From an uncultured Bacilli bacterium (GTDB lineage Bacteria; Bacillota_I; Bacilli_A; RF39; UBA660), in assembly GCA_910587745.1 (NCBI GenBank), contig CAJUNE010000013.1, positions 1 to 34,923 on the forward strand: a stretch of DNA of 34,923 nt, in the 5' to 3' direction. The notes under the pieces were generated by a model that worked only from the letters and a program-made list of their open reading frames with translations, was not told the DNA's origin and ran no database searches. The position numbers and the translations under genes are program-made. Positions within the stretch are counted from its first letter, which is position 1. The number at the start of each line of letters is the position of its first letter. Below are positions 7,508 through 15,381 of the stretch, piece by piece.

Positions 7508-7840
7508 CTATTTTTTTATAGTATAGCATTTCTTTTTTCTTTTTTCAAGTAAACTGTGTAGTTTGACATTTTTTAACAATTTTTTTTGGAATTTAATACT
7601 TGTAATAAAACCAATGATTATCATTATAAAGAAATAAATATGAAATTTCCCATTATTTATTTTGTATATGATTATTATGTATATTAGGACTATATTATAC
7701 ATAAATAATGTTGTTATTAAGCTACGATATATTTTGTTTTTCTTATCTATTATTTTTTTATTTATATATGCTAGATAAAAAAAGAAAAAACCATAAAAGT
7801 ATGAAAATAGTAAAACTATAATTTGAGTTTTGGCATCCAT
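7508..7840 (-). CDS. yabQ: YabQ, spore cortex/coat membrane protein
   Basis: This 110-aa polytopic membrane protein has about three to four TM helices (7-25, 42-60, 68-86). Sequence similarity is modest, but the NNGKFHIYFFIMIIIGF segment resembles the conserved core of YabQ, and the gene sits between yabP and divIC as in B. subtilis. YabQ is a mother-cell membrane protein needed for cortex formation. It is shorter than the Bacillus protein (about 210 aa), lacking its C-terminal extension. Its ATG overlaps the yabP stop by 1 nt (TAATG), so translation is probably coupled. Confidence 0.75.
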   Translation of the reverse strand: MDAKTQIIVLLFSYFYGFFFFYLAYINKKIIDKKNKIYRSLITTLFMYNIVLIYIIIIYKINNGKFHIYFFIMIIIGFITSIKFQKKLLKNVKLHSLLEKRKKKCYTIKK

Positions 7841-8130
7841 TATTTAAATAATTTGGCTATTAAACTTTCTTCTTTAGCTTTTTCTTTATTATCTAAATAA
7901 TTAAAACCATTTATTTTTCCTTTGATCTTAACATTTCCATCATGAGTATCTAGTCGCATTATTTCTAACCCAGATCCTTTGATTAATATTGGCCCCATAT
8001 TGCTTTCAAGTAAAAATTCTTCAGCATCAAAACTAGTAATTTTTTTTATACCAGTTAATGCTATTTCACGTCTGTCTATTATTTTTAATTCATGTGAACC
8101 ATAACTTACTATATCTTCAACTTTGTCCAT
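7840..8130 (-). CDS. yabP: YabP sporulation protein
   Basis: This 96-aa YabP/YqfC-family protein has HELKIIDRREIALTGIKKI, then SFDAEEFLLESNMG, closely matching B. subtilis YabP, where the same region reads LTGVKHVESFDNEEFLLET. The C-terminus LIAKLFK also matches. YabP is required for spore cortex assembly in the mother cell. The gene is first in yabP-yabQ-divIC, all on the minus strand and tightly packed. It has an SD (AAGGAG) before the ATG. Confidence 0.92.
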   Translation of the reverse strand: MDKVEDIVSYGSHELKIIDRREIALTGIKKITSFDAEEFLLESNMGPILIKGSGLEIMRLDTHDGNVKIKGKINGFNYLDNKEKAKEESLIAKLFK

Positions 8131-8180
8131 TTTCTATTTCTCCTTTATAAAAGCATATGTTTTATAATATAATTTTATAC

Positions 8181-8204
8181 ATAAAAAAACTTGCTTATGC
8201 AAGT
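8181..8204 (-). terminator. spoVG terminator
   Basis: On the minus strand ACTTGC (8204-8199), loop ATAA, GCAAGT (8194-8189), then a T-run. It isolates spoVG from yabP. Confidence 0.8.
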
Positions 8205-8209
8205 CTTAA

Positions 8210-8467
8210 TTATTCTGCTTTTTTATATTCGTCTAAAATAGCATCTTCGAACATTTTACGTACATCAGGATTAATTGGATGAGCTATATCTCTATATCCA
8301 CCAGTAGCAGTTTTTCTACTAGGCATAGCGATAAATAATCCATTATCTCCCTCTATGATACGAATGTCATGAATTGCAAATGAATCGTCTAATAGAATAC
8401 TAGCGATTCCTTTCATTCTTGATCCTTCTTTTTCAATTTTGCGAACAGTTACTGATGTAATTTGCAT
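8210..8467 (-). CDS. spoVG: SpoVG RNA-binding regulatory protein
   Basis: This 85-aa protein matches SpoVG along its whole length: ITSVTVRKIEKEGSRMKGIASI, a DDSFAIHDIRIIEGDNGLFIAMPS strand set and FRDIAHPINPDVR. The Bacillus protein is 97 aa; only the acidic tail is shorter. SpoVG binds RNA/DNA and affects septation, sporulation and virulence gene expression. The upstream region (8468-8545) contains AAAGGATAT, which resembles the -35 of the sigma-H spoVG promoter, but I cannot see a matching sigma-H -10; a TATAAT overlaps it. It ends at its own terminator. Confidence 0.95.
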   Translation of the reverse strand: MQITSVTVRKIEKEGSRMKGIASILLDDSFAIHDIRIIEGDNGLFIAMPSRKTATGGYRDIAHPINPDVRKMFEDAILDEYKKAE

Positions 8468-8545
8468 AAATATTTTTCCCTTCTAAAGTAATTATATCCT
8501 TTACTTATTTATATTTTATAGCAAAAATAACCAAATAGCAAGTGT

Positions 8546-8758
8546 TTACTCGTATTTTATTTTAATATCGCCAGTTATTACATCTCGGTAACTAAAACTT
8601 TTTTCACTTAAACCATCAAATATAGTAAAAATGTTAGGATATGTCGCTTTAATTACACCATCATAAAGATTGGTTTTGTTTCTTAAACCATATACTGTTA
8701 TTCGCACTTTTTTTCCTATATCTTTTTCAATTTTTTCTTTTATTATTTCTGGATTCAA
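8546..8758 (-). CDS. veg: Veg protein (biofilm-associated regulator)
   Basis: This 70-aa Veg-family protein has an N-terminal IKEKIEKDIGKKVRITVYGLRNK and a TYPNIFTI / SFSYRDVITGDIKIKY core, matching B. subtilis Veg (86 aa), where the same core reads TYPSVFVI and SYSYADILTETVEL. Veg stimulates biofilm gene expression in B. subtilis and is highly transcribed in vegetative cells. It starts 9 nt after yabG ends, as in the Bacillus gene order, so it is probably co-transcribed with yabG. It is shorter at both ends than the Bacillus protein. Confidence 0.9.
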   Translation of the reverse strand: MNPEIIKEKIEKDIGKKVRITVYGLRNKTNLYDGVIKATYPNIFTIFDGLSEKSFSYRDVITGDIKIKYE

Positions 8759-8767
8759 TTTATCCTC

Positions 8768-9544
8768 CTATTCTCGTGGAAATCCAACATACATTAATCC
8801 ACTGCATTTTATGCCACCCATGCCATCATGACCGTATTTTGTTTTGTCTAGCAGCTCTATTAAATTTATTTCTTTATTTTTTTCTGTTAAGGCAAGAGTA
8901 GATGCAATTATTGCGGGATCTAATGCATGAATGTTAATTCTTTTGGGAGAAGAGGCAAAGTTTGCACCAGCTTTAATTAATTCTTCATAATTAGATTGAC
9001 ATGCTCCAGCGATTATAACTAGTTTTTCATGAGATTTTTCATATATACGAGCTTTTTTTACTGCTTTGATAAAATTACTGGAATTACGATAGTTGTTTAA
9101 ATCTTTCACATTACCTTTTTTAGGGTAGTAAGCATCATGCCCTGTTATAATGATAATATCTGGCTTAAATTCATTTAAAAGATTTAGAATATTTTCATAT
9201 ATGTGTTCTTCACTGACTTTTTTTCCAATAGCATATATTCCTTTTTTTTTATAATAATTTAAACATTTATCTAAATATTCTTTGTCTCCATCAATGTGTA
9301 ATATAGTTCCTGGTATATAGAAATATTCAGTTCTATCTAATGATAATTCTTCTTCAATTGTTTCTTCTTTTTTATCTTGTTCTACTTCTTTGTATTTTAC
9401 TAAATCATATCTTTCAGCATCCGCATATAATCTTACTTCGGTACCTTTTAAATAATAAATATCATTTTTTATGTTAGTAATCTTGAATACTGTGTCATGG
9501 TTATAACTTATTCTGGTAACTAAATCTCCTCTTTTTAATTCCAC
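8768..9544 (-). CDS. yabG: YabG sporulation-specific protease
   Basis: This 258-aa protein is YabG (peptidase family U57). The N-terminal KRGDLVTRISYNHDTVFKI is an SH3-like region. The core PGTILHIDGDKEYL, then DIIIITGHDAYY, NSSNFIKAVKKAR, IIAGACQSN and GANFASSPKRINIHALDP blocks follow the family pattern, including the Cys and His implicated as catalytic. The end GHDGMGGIKCSGLMYVGFPR is also typical. YabG processes coat proteins such as SafA, SpoIVA and YeeK in the mother cell. It lies between rsmA and veg as in Bacillus. The length is close to the usual 290. Confidence 0.93.
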   Translation of the reverse strand: MELKRGDLVTRISYNHDTVFKITNIKNDIYYLKGTEVRLYADAERYDLVKYKEVEQDKKEETIEEELSLDRTEYFYIPGTILHIDGDKEYLDKCLNYYKKKGIYAIGKKVSEEHIYENILNLLNEFKPDIIIITGHDAYYPKKGNVKDLNNYRNSSNFIKAVKKARIYEKSHEKLVIIAGACQSNYEELIKAGANFASSPKRINIHALDPAIIASTLALTEKNKEINLIELLDKTKYGHDGMGGIKCSGLMYVGFPRE

Positions 9545-9591
9545 TTTAATTCACCATTAAAACTATATGCTCGAGTTATTTAAATTATTAA

Positions 9592-9617
9592 AAAAAAGAG
9601 TTACCATTTTTGGTAAC
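9592..9617 (-). terminator. rsmA terminator
   Basis: On the minus strand GTTACCA (9617-9611), 4-nt loop, TGGTAAC (9606-9600), then TC and a T-run (9598-9592). It separates rsmA from yabG. Confidence 0.82.
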
Positions 9618-10397
9618 TTAAGATAAGTTGTTTGCTATATCAATAAATATTTCTAATGATATTTCTTCCGCACGCGTATTTTCTGTTAAATTATTTTGCT
9701 GTAATATTTCATAAATTTTAGTCCAATTGTATTCTTTTAAATTGTTTTTTAATGTTTTTCTTTTTAATTTAAATGAATCTTCTATTAATTTGAAGAGTGT
9801 ATGTTCATTTTTTACTTCAAATTTATCTTTGCGTTTTTTAAAGGTTATAACTGCACTATCTACTTTTGGTATGGGCTCAAAACAATTGTTTTTGACTGTA
9901 AATAAATATTCTATTTCAAAATAGTAATTTAGGTATACTGTTAATGATCCATAACTTTTATTCCCAGGCTTACTTGCTAAACGTTCGGCAACTTCTTTTT
10001 GAACCAAGAGGGTCATACTTTCAAGTTTAGGTAATTCCATAACTTTTTTAATTATCGGTGTAGTTATATAATAGGGGATGTTGGCGATAATGTAAATTTT
10101 TTCATATTCTATTTCTTTTATATCCTCTATAATATTACTTTCTAGTATGTCTTGATATATTATTTTTGTTTGATTATTTTCATATTTTTTTAGAATATCC
10201 TCCATTCTTGTGTCTATTTCATAACATACTAATTTGGAGTTTTTATTTACTAAATGTTTTGTTAGGGCACCTGTACCAGGACCTATTTCTATTATTAGAT
10301 CTTGATTATTAGTCGTAACACTTTCACATATTTTCTTTAGTATATTCTCGTCTTTTAGAAAGTTTTGTCCTAAACTCTTTTTAGCTTTTATTTCCAT
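9618..10397 (-). CDS. rsmA: 16S rRNA dimethyladenosine transferase RsmA (KsgA)
   Basis: This 259-aa SAM-dependent methyltransferase dimethylates A1518 and A1519 in 16S rRNA helix 45 during late small-subunit assembly. The signature KKSLGQNFLKDENIL is at residues 6-20, the SAM-binding IEIGPGTGALT at about 36-46, acidic loop YEID at 59-62 and catalytic NIPYY at 106-110. The C-terminal helical domain (from about 190) contains FKLKRKTLKNNL. Length is normal. It lies in the order tatD-3D protein-rsmA-yabG as in B. subtilis, but rnmV, usually just before it, is missing from this position. Confidence 0.97.
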   Translation of the reverse strand: MEIKAKKSLGQNFLKDENILKKICESVTTNNQDLIIEIGPGTGALTKHLVNKNSKLVCYEIDTRMEDILKKYENNQTKIIYQDILESNIIEDIKEIEYEKIYIIANIPYYITTPIIKKVMELPKLESMTLLVQKEVAERLASKPGNKSYGSLTVYLNYYFEIEYLFTVKNNCFEPIPKVDSAVITFKKRKDKFEVKNEHTLFKLIEDSFKLKRKTLKNNLKEYNWTKIYEILQQNNLTENTRAEEISLEIFIDIANNLS

Positions 10398-10437
10398 AGC
10401 TTTACTCCTTTTGTTTTTTTATCTTTAAAAAGATGGG

Positions 10438-11013
10438 TTATTTCTTTTCCCATCCTGATCTTAAAACATCATATGTTATTTTGCTTCGTCCAACATATTT
10501 AGCAGCATAATCTTCACTTGGACTTAATAAGTCAATATCATTTCCTAATACTCCACGGTCTAAAACTATTGCTAGAGTTGCTTTGTCACTTATTCTTTTA
10601 CTATTAAAACGAATTATACTACCACATGGAAGATTTTTACTAGATGCGACTATTCGTACTTCGCCATATGTTTTATCTTCATACGTAGTACGTCCATTAC
10701 TTAAATCAAGATTAGACATGCATGCTAATCTGCCAGTACATAAAGGGCAAAAAGCTCCATATCCTGTTAAATCTCCAGTGTAACTATCTAATACTCCCCA
10801 TAAATAATATTGTAAGGCTTCTTCATTTCTTCTTTCTTCTTCTTCCTTGTTTATATATATTGCCATAGTTGATAAGTTTACATTTTTATTCATGTTTTCG
10901 TTACTACTATATGTATTTATTTTAGTACTTGATGTTTTTAAACTAAATATAATGCCTATTATAATTGTTATTTCAAATATATTTTTTAAGTAAAATAATT
11001 TTTTACCTTTCAT
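10438..11013 (-). CDS. 3D-domain protein (YabE-like, anchored)
   Basis: This 191-aa protein has an N-terminal membrane anchor (about residues 12-26), a linker and a C-terminal 3D domain, a double-psi barrel named after three aspartates. TGYGAFCPLCTGRLAC begins the domain, and the aspartates are seen in LDRG (Asp152) and NDIDLL (Asp159, Asp161). Proteins of this type (YabE, YocH, Rpf-like) cleave peptidoglycan glycan strands. The start at 11013 follows GAGGTG; the longer frame to 11070 would overlap tatD. It sits where yabE lies in B. subtilis but lacks G5/DUF348 repeats. The cysteines at 89, 92, 98 and 130 are notable. Confidence 0.82.
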   Translation of the reverse strand: MKGKKLFYLKNIFEITIIIGIIFSLKTSSTKINTYSSNENMNKNVNLSTMAIYINKEEEERRNEEALQYYLWGVLDSYTGDLTGYGAFCPLCTGRLACMSNLDLSNGRTTYEDKTYGEVRIVASSKNLPCGSIIRFNSKRISDKATLAIVLDRGVLGNDIDLLSPSEDYAAKYVGRSKITYDVLRSGWEKK

Positions 11014-11059
11014 TTTTTCACCTCTATATTGGCTTGTAAACATAATATCATAAACAGCT

Positions 11060-11809
11060 TTAAATGTCAAAAATCCTACTTATATTTTCGTTGGTAATTA
11101 TTGATGCTTGACTTTTGCTAATTTCTTTTAAATTACATATAAATTCAGCGATATTTATAATTCTTGCTGGTTCATTTTTTTTGCCACGAAATGGCTCAGG
11201 AGTAAGAAAAGGACTATCTGTTTCAAATATTATGTCTTTTAGATCTATTTCTTTTATTACTTCTTTTAACTTAGAATTTTTAAAGGTTATTACACCATTA
11301 ATTCCTAAAATAAATCCCATTTTTATATATATTTTGGCAGTTTCTATTGATCCAGAAAATGAATGTATTACTCCTTTTACTTTATATTTTTTTATACAGT
11401 TTATAGTGTCTTCAGTTGCTTCTCTAGAATGAACTATAACAGGTATATTATAGGTTTCAGCTATTTTTAATTGGCGCTCAAATAGTTCTATTTGTTTTTC
11501 TTTATTATCTTTTGTATAATGATAATCTAGTCCAATTTCTCCAATAGCAATAATTTTTTGATTATTTAAGTTTTCTTCAATATACTTTAAATCATCATTA
11601 GAATAGCTTTCAACATTCTCAGGATGTATACCTATTGCACCATATACGTTTTCATACTTATTACAAAGATTTATTACTTCATAATTACTTTTAGTATCAC
11701 AGCCATTGTTTATAATTCTATTTATACCAACATTTTTGGCAGTTTCTAATATTTCATTTATGTTTTCATAATATTCTTTGAATATATGACAATGTGTATC
11801 AGTAAACAT
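11060..11809 (-). CDS. tatD: TatD family metal-dependent deoxyribonuclease
   Basis: This 249-aa TIM-barrel hydrolase has the metal ligands of TatD: DTHCH (His6, His8), GEIGLDYH, VHSREA, IHSFSG and ETDSPFLTPEPFRGKKNEP. TatD/YabD enzymes are Mg-dependent 3'-5' exonucleases or deoxyribonucleases acting in DNA repair and RNA turnover. A GTG at 11818 is in frame, but it overlaps the better SD (GGTGAT), so the ATG at 11809 was chosen. It opens the minus-strand cluster leading to rsmA and yabG, as in Bacillus. Confidence 0.94.
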   Translation of the reverse strand: MFTDTHCHIFKEYYENINEILETAKNVGINRIINNGCDTKSNYEVINLCNKYENVYGAIGIHPENVESYSNDDLKYIEENLNNQKIIAIGEIGLDYHYTKDNKEKQIELFERQLKIAETYNIPVIVHSREATEDTINCIKKYKVKGVIHSFSGSIETAKIYIKMGFILGINGVITFKNSKLKEVIKEIDLKDIIFETDSPFLTPEPFRGKKNEPARIINIAEFICNLKEISKSQASIITNENISRIFDI

Positions 11810-11878
11810 TTTTATCACCAGTCTTAATTATAATGAAAATTTTAGAAAACTGCAACTTAATTGTTTTTAAATTTAATA

Positions 11879-12511
11879 TTATAAAGTACGTTTTCTTTTA
11901 AAAACTGGTCTATAATGATATAAAAAATCTTCTAATTCTGGATATTCTTTTATTAAATCTTTTATTAGCCCTAAAATGTTTTGTTCTTCTTTAAATATTG
12001 CTGTTATACTTGGAGTGGGAGGAAAAAGAGGTTTATTTTTTATGCTATGTAAATTATTTATTCCGTTTAATATGTTAAATAAAAAGCTTTCGATTATTGA
12101 AGTGGAAAGAGGAGATAGTATTTTTTCATCTATTCGATTCCTTTGTATTTGATATGTTAAAATATGCTCTATATGATAGCTGCTATATTTAATGGTTAAA
12201 TAGTAACCTTCTGTAATAGATGTACTATTAGGCTTTAATATTTGATAACTTATGTTACCCGTTATTATATCTTCTTCTGATATTACTAATTCTCCAGAAA
12301 AAACTATGTTTGGAGCGACATGGTAAGAATAAGTTATATATCTGTTTTTATCATTTGTTCTTTTTTTAAATTCGATTCTTCTTTTAAATACACTATTTTG
12401 ATATTCAACTAAATGGATAATGGTAATTATGTTGTCTTCATGCAAAAAAATTGATGTATCATGTTTCTTTTCATTAATGCATTTTCCATTGTATAAAATA
12501 TTAGCTTCCAT
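11879..12511 (-). CDS. hypothetical protein, lineage-specific
   Basis: I do not recognise this 210-aa protein. It has no signal peptide or clear TM helix. The middle (about 30-125) is predicted to be mostly beta strands with alternating hydrophobics (IITIIHLVEY, RRIEFKKR, RYITYSYHV, YYLTIKYSSYHIEHILTY). The C-terminal third is helical (SIIESFLFNILNGINNL, GLIKDLIKEYPELEDFLYHY) and ends in a basic tail, KRKRTL. A clear SD (AGGTGGAG) precedes the ATG. It is monocistronic and divergent from rpiB. A small beta-barrel (lipocalin-like) fold is one possibility but unsupported. Confidence 0.7.
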   Translation of the reverse strand: MEANILYNGKCINEKKHDTSIFLHEDNIITIIHLVEYQNSVFKRRIEFKKRTNDKNRYITYSYHVAPNIVFSGELVISEEDIITGNISYQILKPNSTSITEGYYLTIKYSSYHIEHILTYQIQRNRIDEKILSPLSTSIIESFLFNILNGINNLHSIKNKPLFPPTPSITAIFKEEQNILGLIKDLIKEYPELEDFLYHYRPVFKRKRTL

Positions 12512-12651
12512 CTTACTCCACCTGATAATAACATTTTAGCATATTATTTTTACTTGTGTAAAGATTTATAAGTAAAGTTTAAGTATAATTTAATTTTTTA
12601 TTTTTTTCTTTTATTAAATGTTTGGTATAATTAAGTTGGAGGTCTTTTAAT

Positions 12652-13101
12652 ATGACTATATATGTTGGAGCGGATTATCGCGGAAAAGATTTGAAGAATA
12701 GAATCATTGAATATTTAAAAACTTATGATTATGATGTTGTAGATCCTTTTATTGATGATAGAGAAATTAATGATTATACTGATTTTGCTTTTACTGTGGG
12801 TGAGAAAGTTAGAGATAACAATAATTCTCTTGGTATTCTTATATGTGGTTCTGGTAGTGGCGTTTGTATAGCAGCGAATAAAGTAAAAGGAATTAGATGT
12901 GTGAGGGCTGCAACAGTTCAGGATGCTTTTTTAGGAAGAGATCATGATGGAGCGAATATTTTGGCTCTTGGGAGTGAGATTACTCCAGACATAAATTTGG
13001 TTAAAGATATTATAGAGGCTTTTATAAATACTCCGATGCCAACTTTAGAAAGAAGAATTAAAAGATTTGAACAAATTAAGAAGTATGAGGAAGAAAATTA
13101 A
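12652..13101 (+). CDS. rpiB: ribose-5-phosphate isomerase B (RpiB/LacA/LacB family)
   Basis: This 149-aa Rossmann-like isomerase interconverts ribulose-5-P and ribose-5-P in the pentose phosphate pathway. The catalytic Cys65 is in ILICGSGSGV, followed by IAANKVKGIRC and the GRDHDGANILALG block. Usual length. The N-terminal motif GADYRG replaces the common G-D-H-x-G histidine with Tyr, so activity on a related sugar phosphate (LacA/LacB style) cannot be excluded. A TGG-TATAAT extended -10 (12623-12631) and SD GGAGG precede it. Its stop overlaps the next start (TAATG). Confidence 0.85.
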   Translation: MTIYVGADYRGKDLKNRIIEYLKTYDYDVVDPFIDDREINDYTDFAFTVGEKVRDNNNSLGILICGSGSGVCIAANKVKGIRCVRAATVQDAFLGRDHDGANILALGSEITPDINLVKDIIEAFINTPMPTLERRIKRFEQIKKYEEEN

Positions 13102-13283
13102 TGAGAATTGAAATTTATTTATATACATTTTTTACTCTGATGTCAATTTTTATCTTTAATGGTGTTAATTTTAATCAGTTTATGAAGAAAAATAAGGAGA
13201 TAGAAGCAAAACTCTTGGTTTTATCTCTTAGTTTTGGGCTAAGTTATTTGCTTACAAACTTTGTGATTGATTTTATTGGCTAA
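13101..13283 (+). CDS. DUF1146 (YwzB-like) small membrane protein
   Basis: This 60-aa protein has two TM helices (about 5-23 and 38-57). AKLLVLSLSFGLSYLLTNFVIDF resembles the conserved second helix of B. subtilis YwzB (DUF1146), and the position near rpiB also matches the ywlF-ywzB neighbourhood there. Function unknown; in Bacillus the gene is next to the ATP synthase operon. Its ATG overlaps the rpiB stop, indicating translational coupling. A promoter for the next gene lies inside its last codons. Confidence 0.7.
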   Translation: MRIEIYLYTFFTLMSIFIFNGVNFNQFMKKNKEIEAKLLVLSLSFGLSYLLTNFVIDFIG

Positions 13284-13295
13284 ATGTGGTAGAAT
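13267..13295 (+). promoter_or_regulatory. promoter of the 67-aa orphan gene
   Basis: TTGATT (13267-13272), 17-bp spacer, TAGAAT (13290-13295) preceded by TGG (extended -10). It overlaps the 3' end of the DUF1146 gene. Confidence 0.6.
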
Positions 13296-13320
13296 ACTTT
13301 TCTATGAAAGGGGTTTTATT

Positions 13321-13524
13321 ATGGAACTTAGAGATGAATTAATGGTATTGAAGGAAGCTTTAGCTGCTGCTAAAGCGCGTCCTATTCTATTTAAAAAAGG
13401 CGGAGATGAATTTATTGATGCTGTGTCTAAAATAATGGCTTTACCTGCTGCAGATTCTTCATTAATAAATGGAATGTATAATACAGAATTATCTGATACA
13501 GTAGAAAAACAACCTGTTCGTTAG
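13321..13524 (+). CDS. small conserved-looking hypothetical protein, 67 aa
   Basis: I do not recognise this protein. It has an N-terminal amphipathic helix rich in Ala/Leu/Glu (ELRDELMVLKEALAAAKA), a middle part with KKGGDEFIDAVSKIMALPAAD, and a short acidic tail. No TM or Cys. It has a strong SD (AAAGGGG) and its own promoter; the longer frame from 13267 would begin inside the promoter. The more varied amino-acid content (Ala-rich) and own promoter-terminator unit suggest a well-expressed small protein. Confidence 0.72.
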   Translation: MELRDELMVLKEALAAAKARPILFKKGGDEFIDAVSKIMALPAADSSLINGMYNTELSDTVEKQPVR

Positions 13525-13535
13525 AACTTAATTAA

Positions 13536-13589
13536 AAAAAGACTATATTTCTATGAATATAAATCTATCATAGTTATTATAGTCTTTTT
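13536..13589. terminator. long hairpin ending the 67-aa gene and prmC
   Basis: Perfect 12-bp pairing AAAAAGACTATA (13536-13547) / TATAGTCTTTTT (13578-13589) around a 30-nt loop. The right arm is inside the prmC C-terminal codons. It can act on both strands. Confidence 0.6.
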
Positions 13590-14268
13590 CTATGGTTATT
13601 TTAGAATTTGGGAAATAGTATGAAGCTATTTTTTTTATGGCTTCACTTTGTGTTGCTCCTATTTCAAATATAATTGAGCCGTTTTTGTTTAAGTAATTAT
13701 TTGCAGTAGATAGAATTCTTTCATAAAACTCTAATCCATTATTTCTAGCATATAATGCTATACTTGGTTCATATTTGGTTTCAGGAGATGTGTATTCATT
13801 TTCTAAAACATAAGGAGGATTAGAAATGATACAATCATATTTTTTATTAGGTGTATTTTTTAATATATCTAATTTAAAGCAATTTATATTAACATTGTTT
13901 TCTAATGCATTGATATTAGCAACTTTTAAGGCTTCTTCACTAATATCACAAGCATCTATTTCTAAATTGGTGTGCTTTTTTAAAGATATAGCAATACAAC
14001 CGCTTCCTGTACATATATCTATTAAGGAATTATAATTCTTATTTTTTAAGAACTTTATAGTTTTATCAACTAATAGTCCAGTTTCAAATCTAGGTATTAA
14101 AACATTTTTATTAACATTTATTTTGGTATTATAAAAGTCTACATATCCAATTAAATATTGAATAGGGTAGTTTTCTTTTAATTTTTGCTCTATTTCATTA
14201 AAATTATTAGGATATAATTCTTTTAGCAATTTTAAATCTGCAGTTCCAATATTATTCAAAAGTTTCAC
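13543..14268 (-). CDS. prmC: peptide chain release factor N5-glutamine methyltransferase PrmC
   Basis: This 241-aa methyltransferase modifies the Gln of the GGQ motif in release factors. The SAM-binding motif SLIDICTGSGCIAISL is at about 81-96 and the catalytic NPPY at 150-153. The short N-terminal helical domain has YPIQYLIGYVDFY, typical of PrmC. It overlaps the 3' end of prfA by 17 nt, so its substrate gene is immediately upstream in the same transcript. It is slightly shorter than the Bacillus enzyme (about 288 aa), mainly at the N-terminus. Confidence 0.95.
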   Translation of the reverse strand: MKLLNNIGTADLKLLKELYPNNFNEIEQKLKENYPIQYLIGYVDFYNTKINVNKNVLIPRFETGLLVDKTIKFLKNKNYNSLIDICTGSGCIAISLKKHTNLEIDACDISEEALKVANINALENNVNINCFKLDILKNTPNKKYDCIISNPPYVLENEYTSPETKYEPSIALYARNNGLEFYERILSTANNYLNKNGSIIFEIGATQSEAIKKIASYYFPNSKITIEKDYNNYDRFIFIEI

Positions 14269-15316
14269 CAGCGAGTTTTAATCTTAAGTCTTCTGTTTGT
14301 AAAGCTTCAATAACTGGTTCTAATTCTCCATCCATGACTCTGTCTAGACTCATAATTGAGAAGTTTATTCTGTGATCTGTTACACGATTTTGGGGATAGT
14401 TATATGTTCTGATTTTTTCTGAACGATCTCCTGTACCAATCTTGTTCTTTCTAGCTTCTCCTAATTTTTGCTCCTCTTTGTTTCTTATTTCATCATTAAT
14501 TTTAATTTTTAACATATTCATAGCGCGTTCTCTATTTTTTAACTGACTACGTTCAACTTGGCAAGTAACTGCAATTCCAGTTGGTATATGAGTAAGTCTT
14601 ACTGCGGAATTTGAAGTGTTGACAGATTGGCCACCAGCTCCACTTGAATGATAAACATCCATTTTTATATCACTTTCTTTTAATTCTATATTAGCAGTTT
14701 CAACTTCAGGCATAACTAATACTGTTGCGGTGGATGTATGAACTCGTCCTTGTGTTTCTGTTACAGGTACTCTTTGAACACGATGAGAACCACTTTCGTA
14801 TTTAAGTTTTTTATAAACATCTTCACCTTTAATTAGGATTTCAACTTGAGAATAACCTCCACTTGTTCCTTCTAAAGCATGTAATTCTTCGATTTTCCAA
14901 TTATTTTTCTCTGCATAATATGTGTACATACGATATAAGTCTCCTGCAAAAATATTGGCTTCATCACCACCAGCAGCTCCTCTGATTTCCATGATAACAT
15001 TTTTACCGTCATTTTCATCTTTTGGTACTAATAAAATTTCTAATTCTTTAGTTAATACTTCTAATTTTTCTTTTAATGATTCATATTCCAAAGTAGCCAT
15101 TTCTTTTAGCTCTTCATCTTTCATTAAAGCTTTAGCATCTTCTATTCCAGCTTCAGTATCTTTATATTCTTGATATTTTTTTACTGTTTCCTCTAAATCA
15201 CTAGATTCTTTTGATAAAGCTTTTAATTTATTATAATCACTTATAATATCAGGATTAGTTAACTCAGTTTGGAGTTCATTAAATTTGTCTACAATGGCAT
15301 TTAATCTTTCAAACAT
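14252..15316 (-). CDS. prfA: peptide chain release factor 1
   Basis: This 354-aa class I release factor reads UAA and UAG. The RF1-type discriminator PVT (184-186 in RVPVTETQGRVHTS; usually PxT) replaces the SPF of RF2. The GGQ motif is at 228-230 (SGAGGQSVN). Domain 1 coiled region occupies residues 1-100. Full length. RBS GAGAGGAAG. It is co-transcribed with prmC, which overlaps its end. Confidence 0.97.
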   Translation of the reverse strand: MFERLNAIVDKFNELQTELTNPDIISDYNKLKALSKESSDLEETVKKYQEYKDTEAGIEDAKALMKDEELKEMATLEYESLKEKLEVLTKELEILLVPKDENDGKNVIMEIRGAAGGDEANIFAGDLYRMYTYYAEKNNWKIEELHALEGTSGGYSQVEILIKGEDVYKKLKYESGSHRVQRVPVTETQGRVHTSTATVLVMPEVETANIELKESDIKMDVYHSSGAGGQSVNTSNSAVRLTHIPTGIAVTCQVERSQLKNRERAMNMLKIKINDEIRNKEEQKLGEARKNKIGTGDRSEKIRTYNYPQNRVTDHRINFSIMSLDRVMDGELEPVIEALQTEDLRLKLAGETFE

Positions 15317-15357
15317 ATAATTCTTCCTCTCTAATTATTTATTATATCAAAAACGTT

Positions 15358-15381
15358 TAAAAAAACAAACATTAATTGTTT
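15358..15381 (-). terminator. rpoE terminator
   Basis: On the minus strand CAAACA (15381-15376), 5-nt loop, TGTTTG (15370-15365), then a T-run. Overlaps the rpoE stop codon. Confidence 0.7.

Noticed and set aside
8468..8545. sigma-H promoter of spoVG
   Set aside because: An AAAGGATAT resembles the -35, but no GAAT-type -10 is found at the right spacing.
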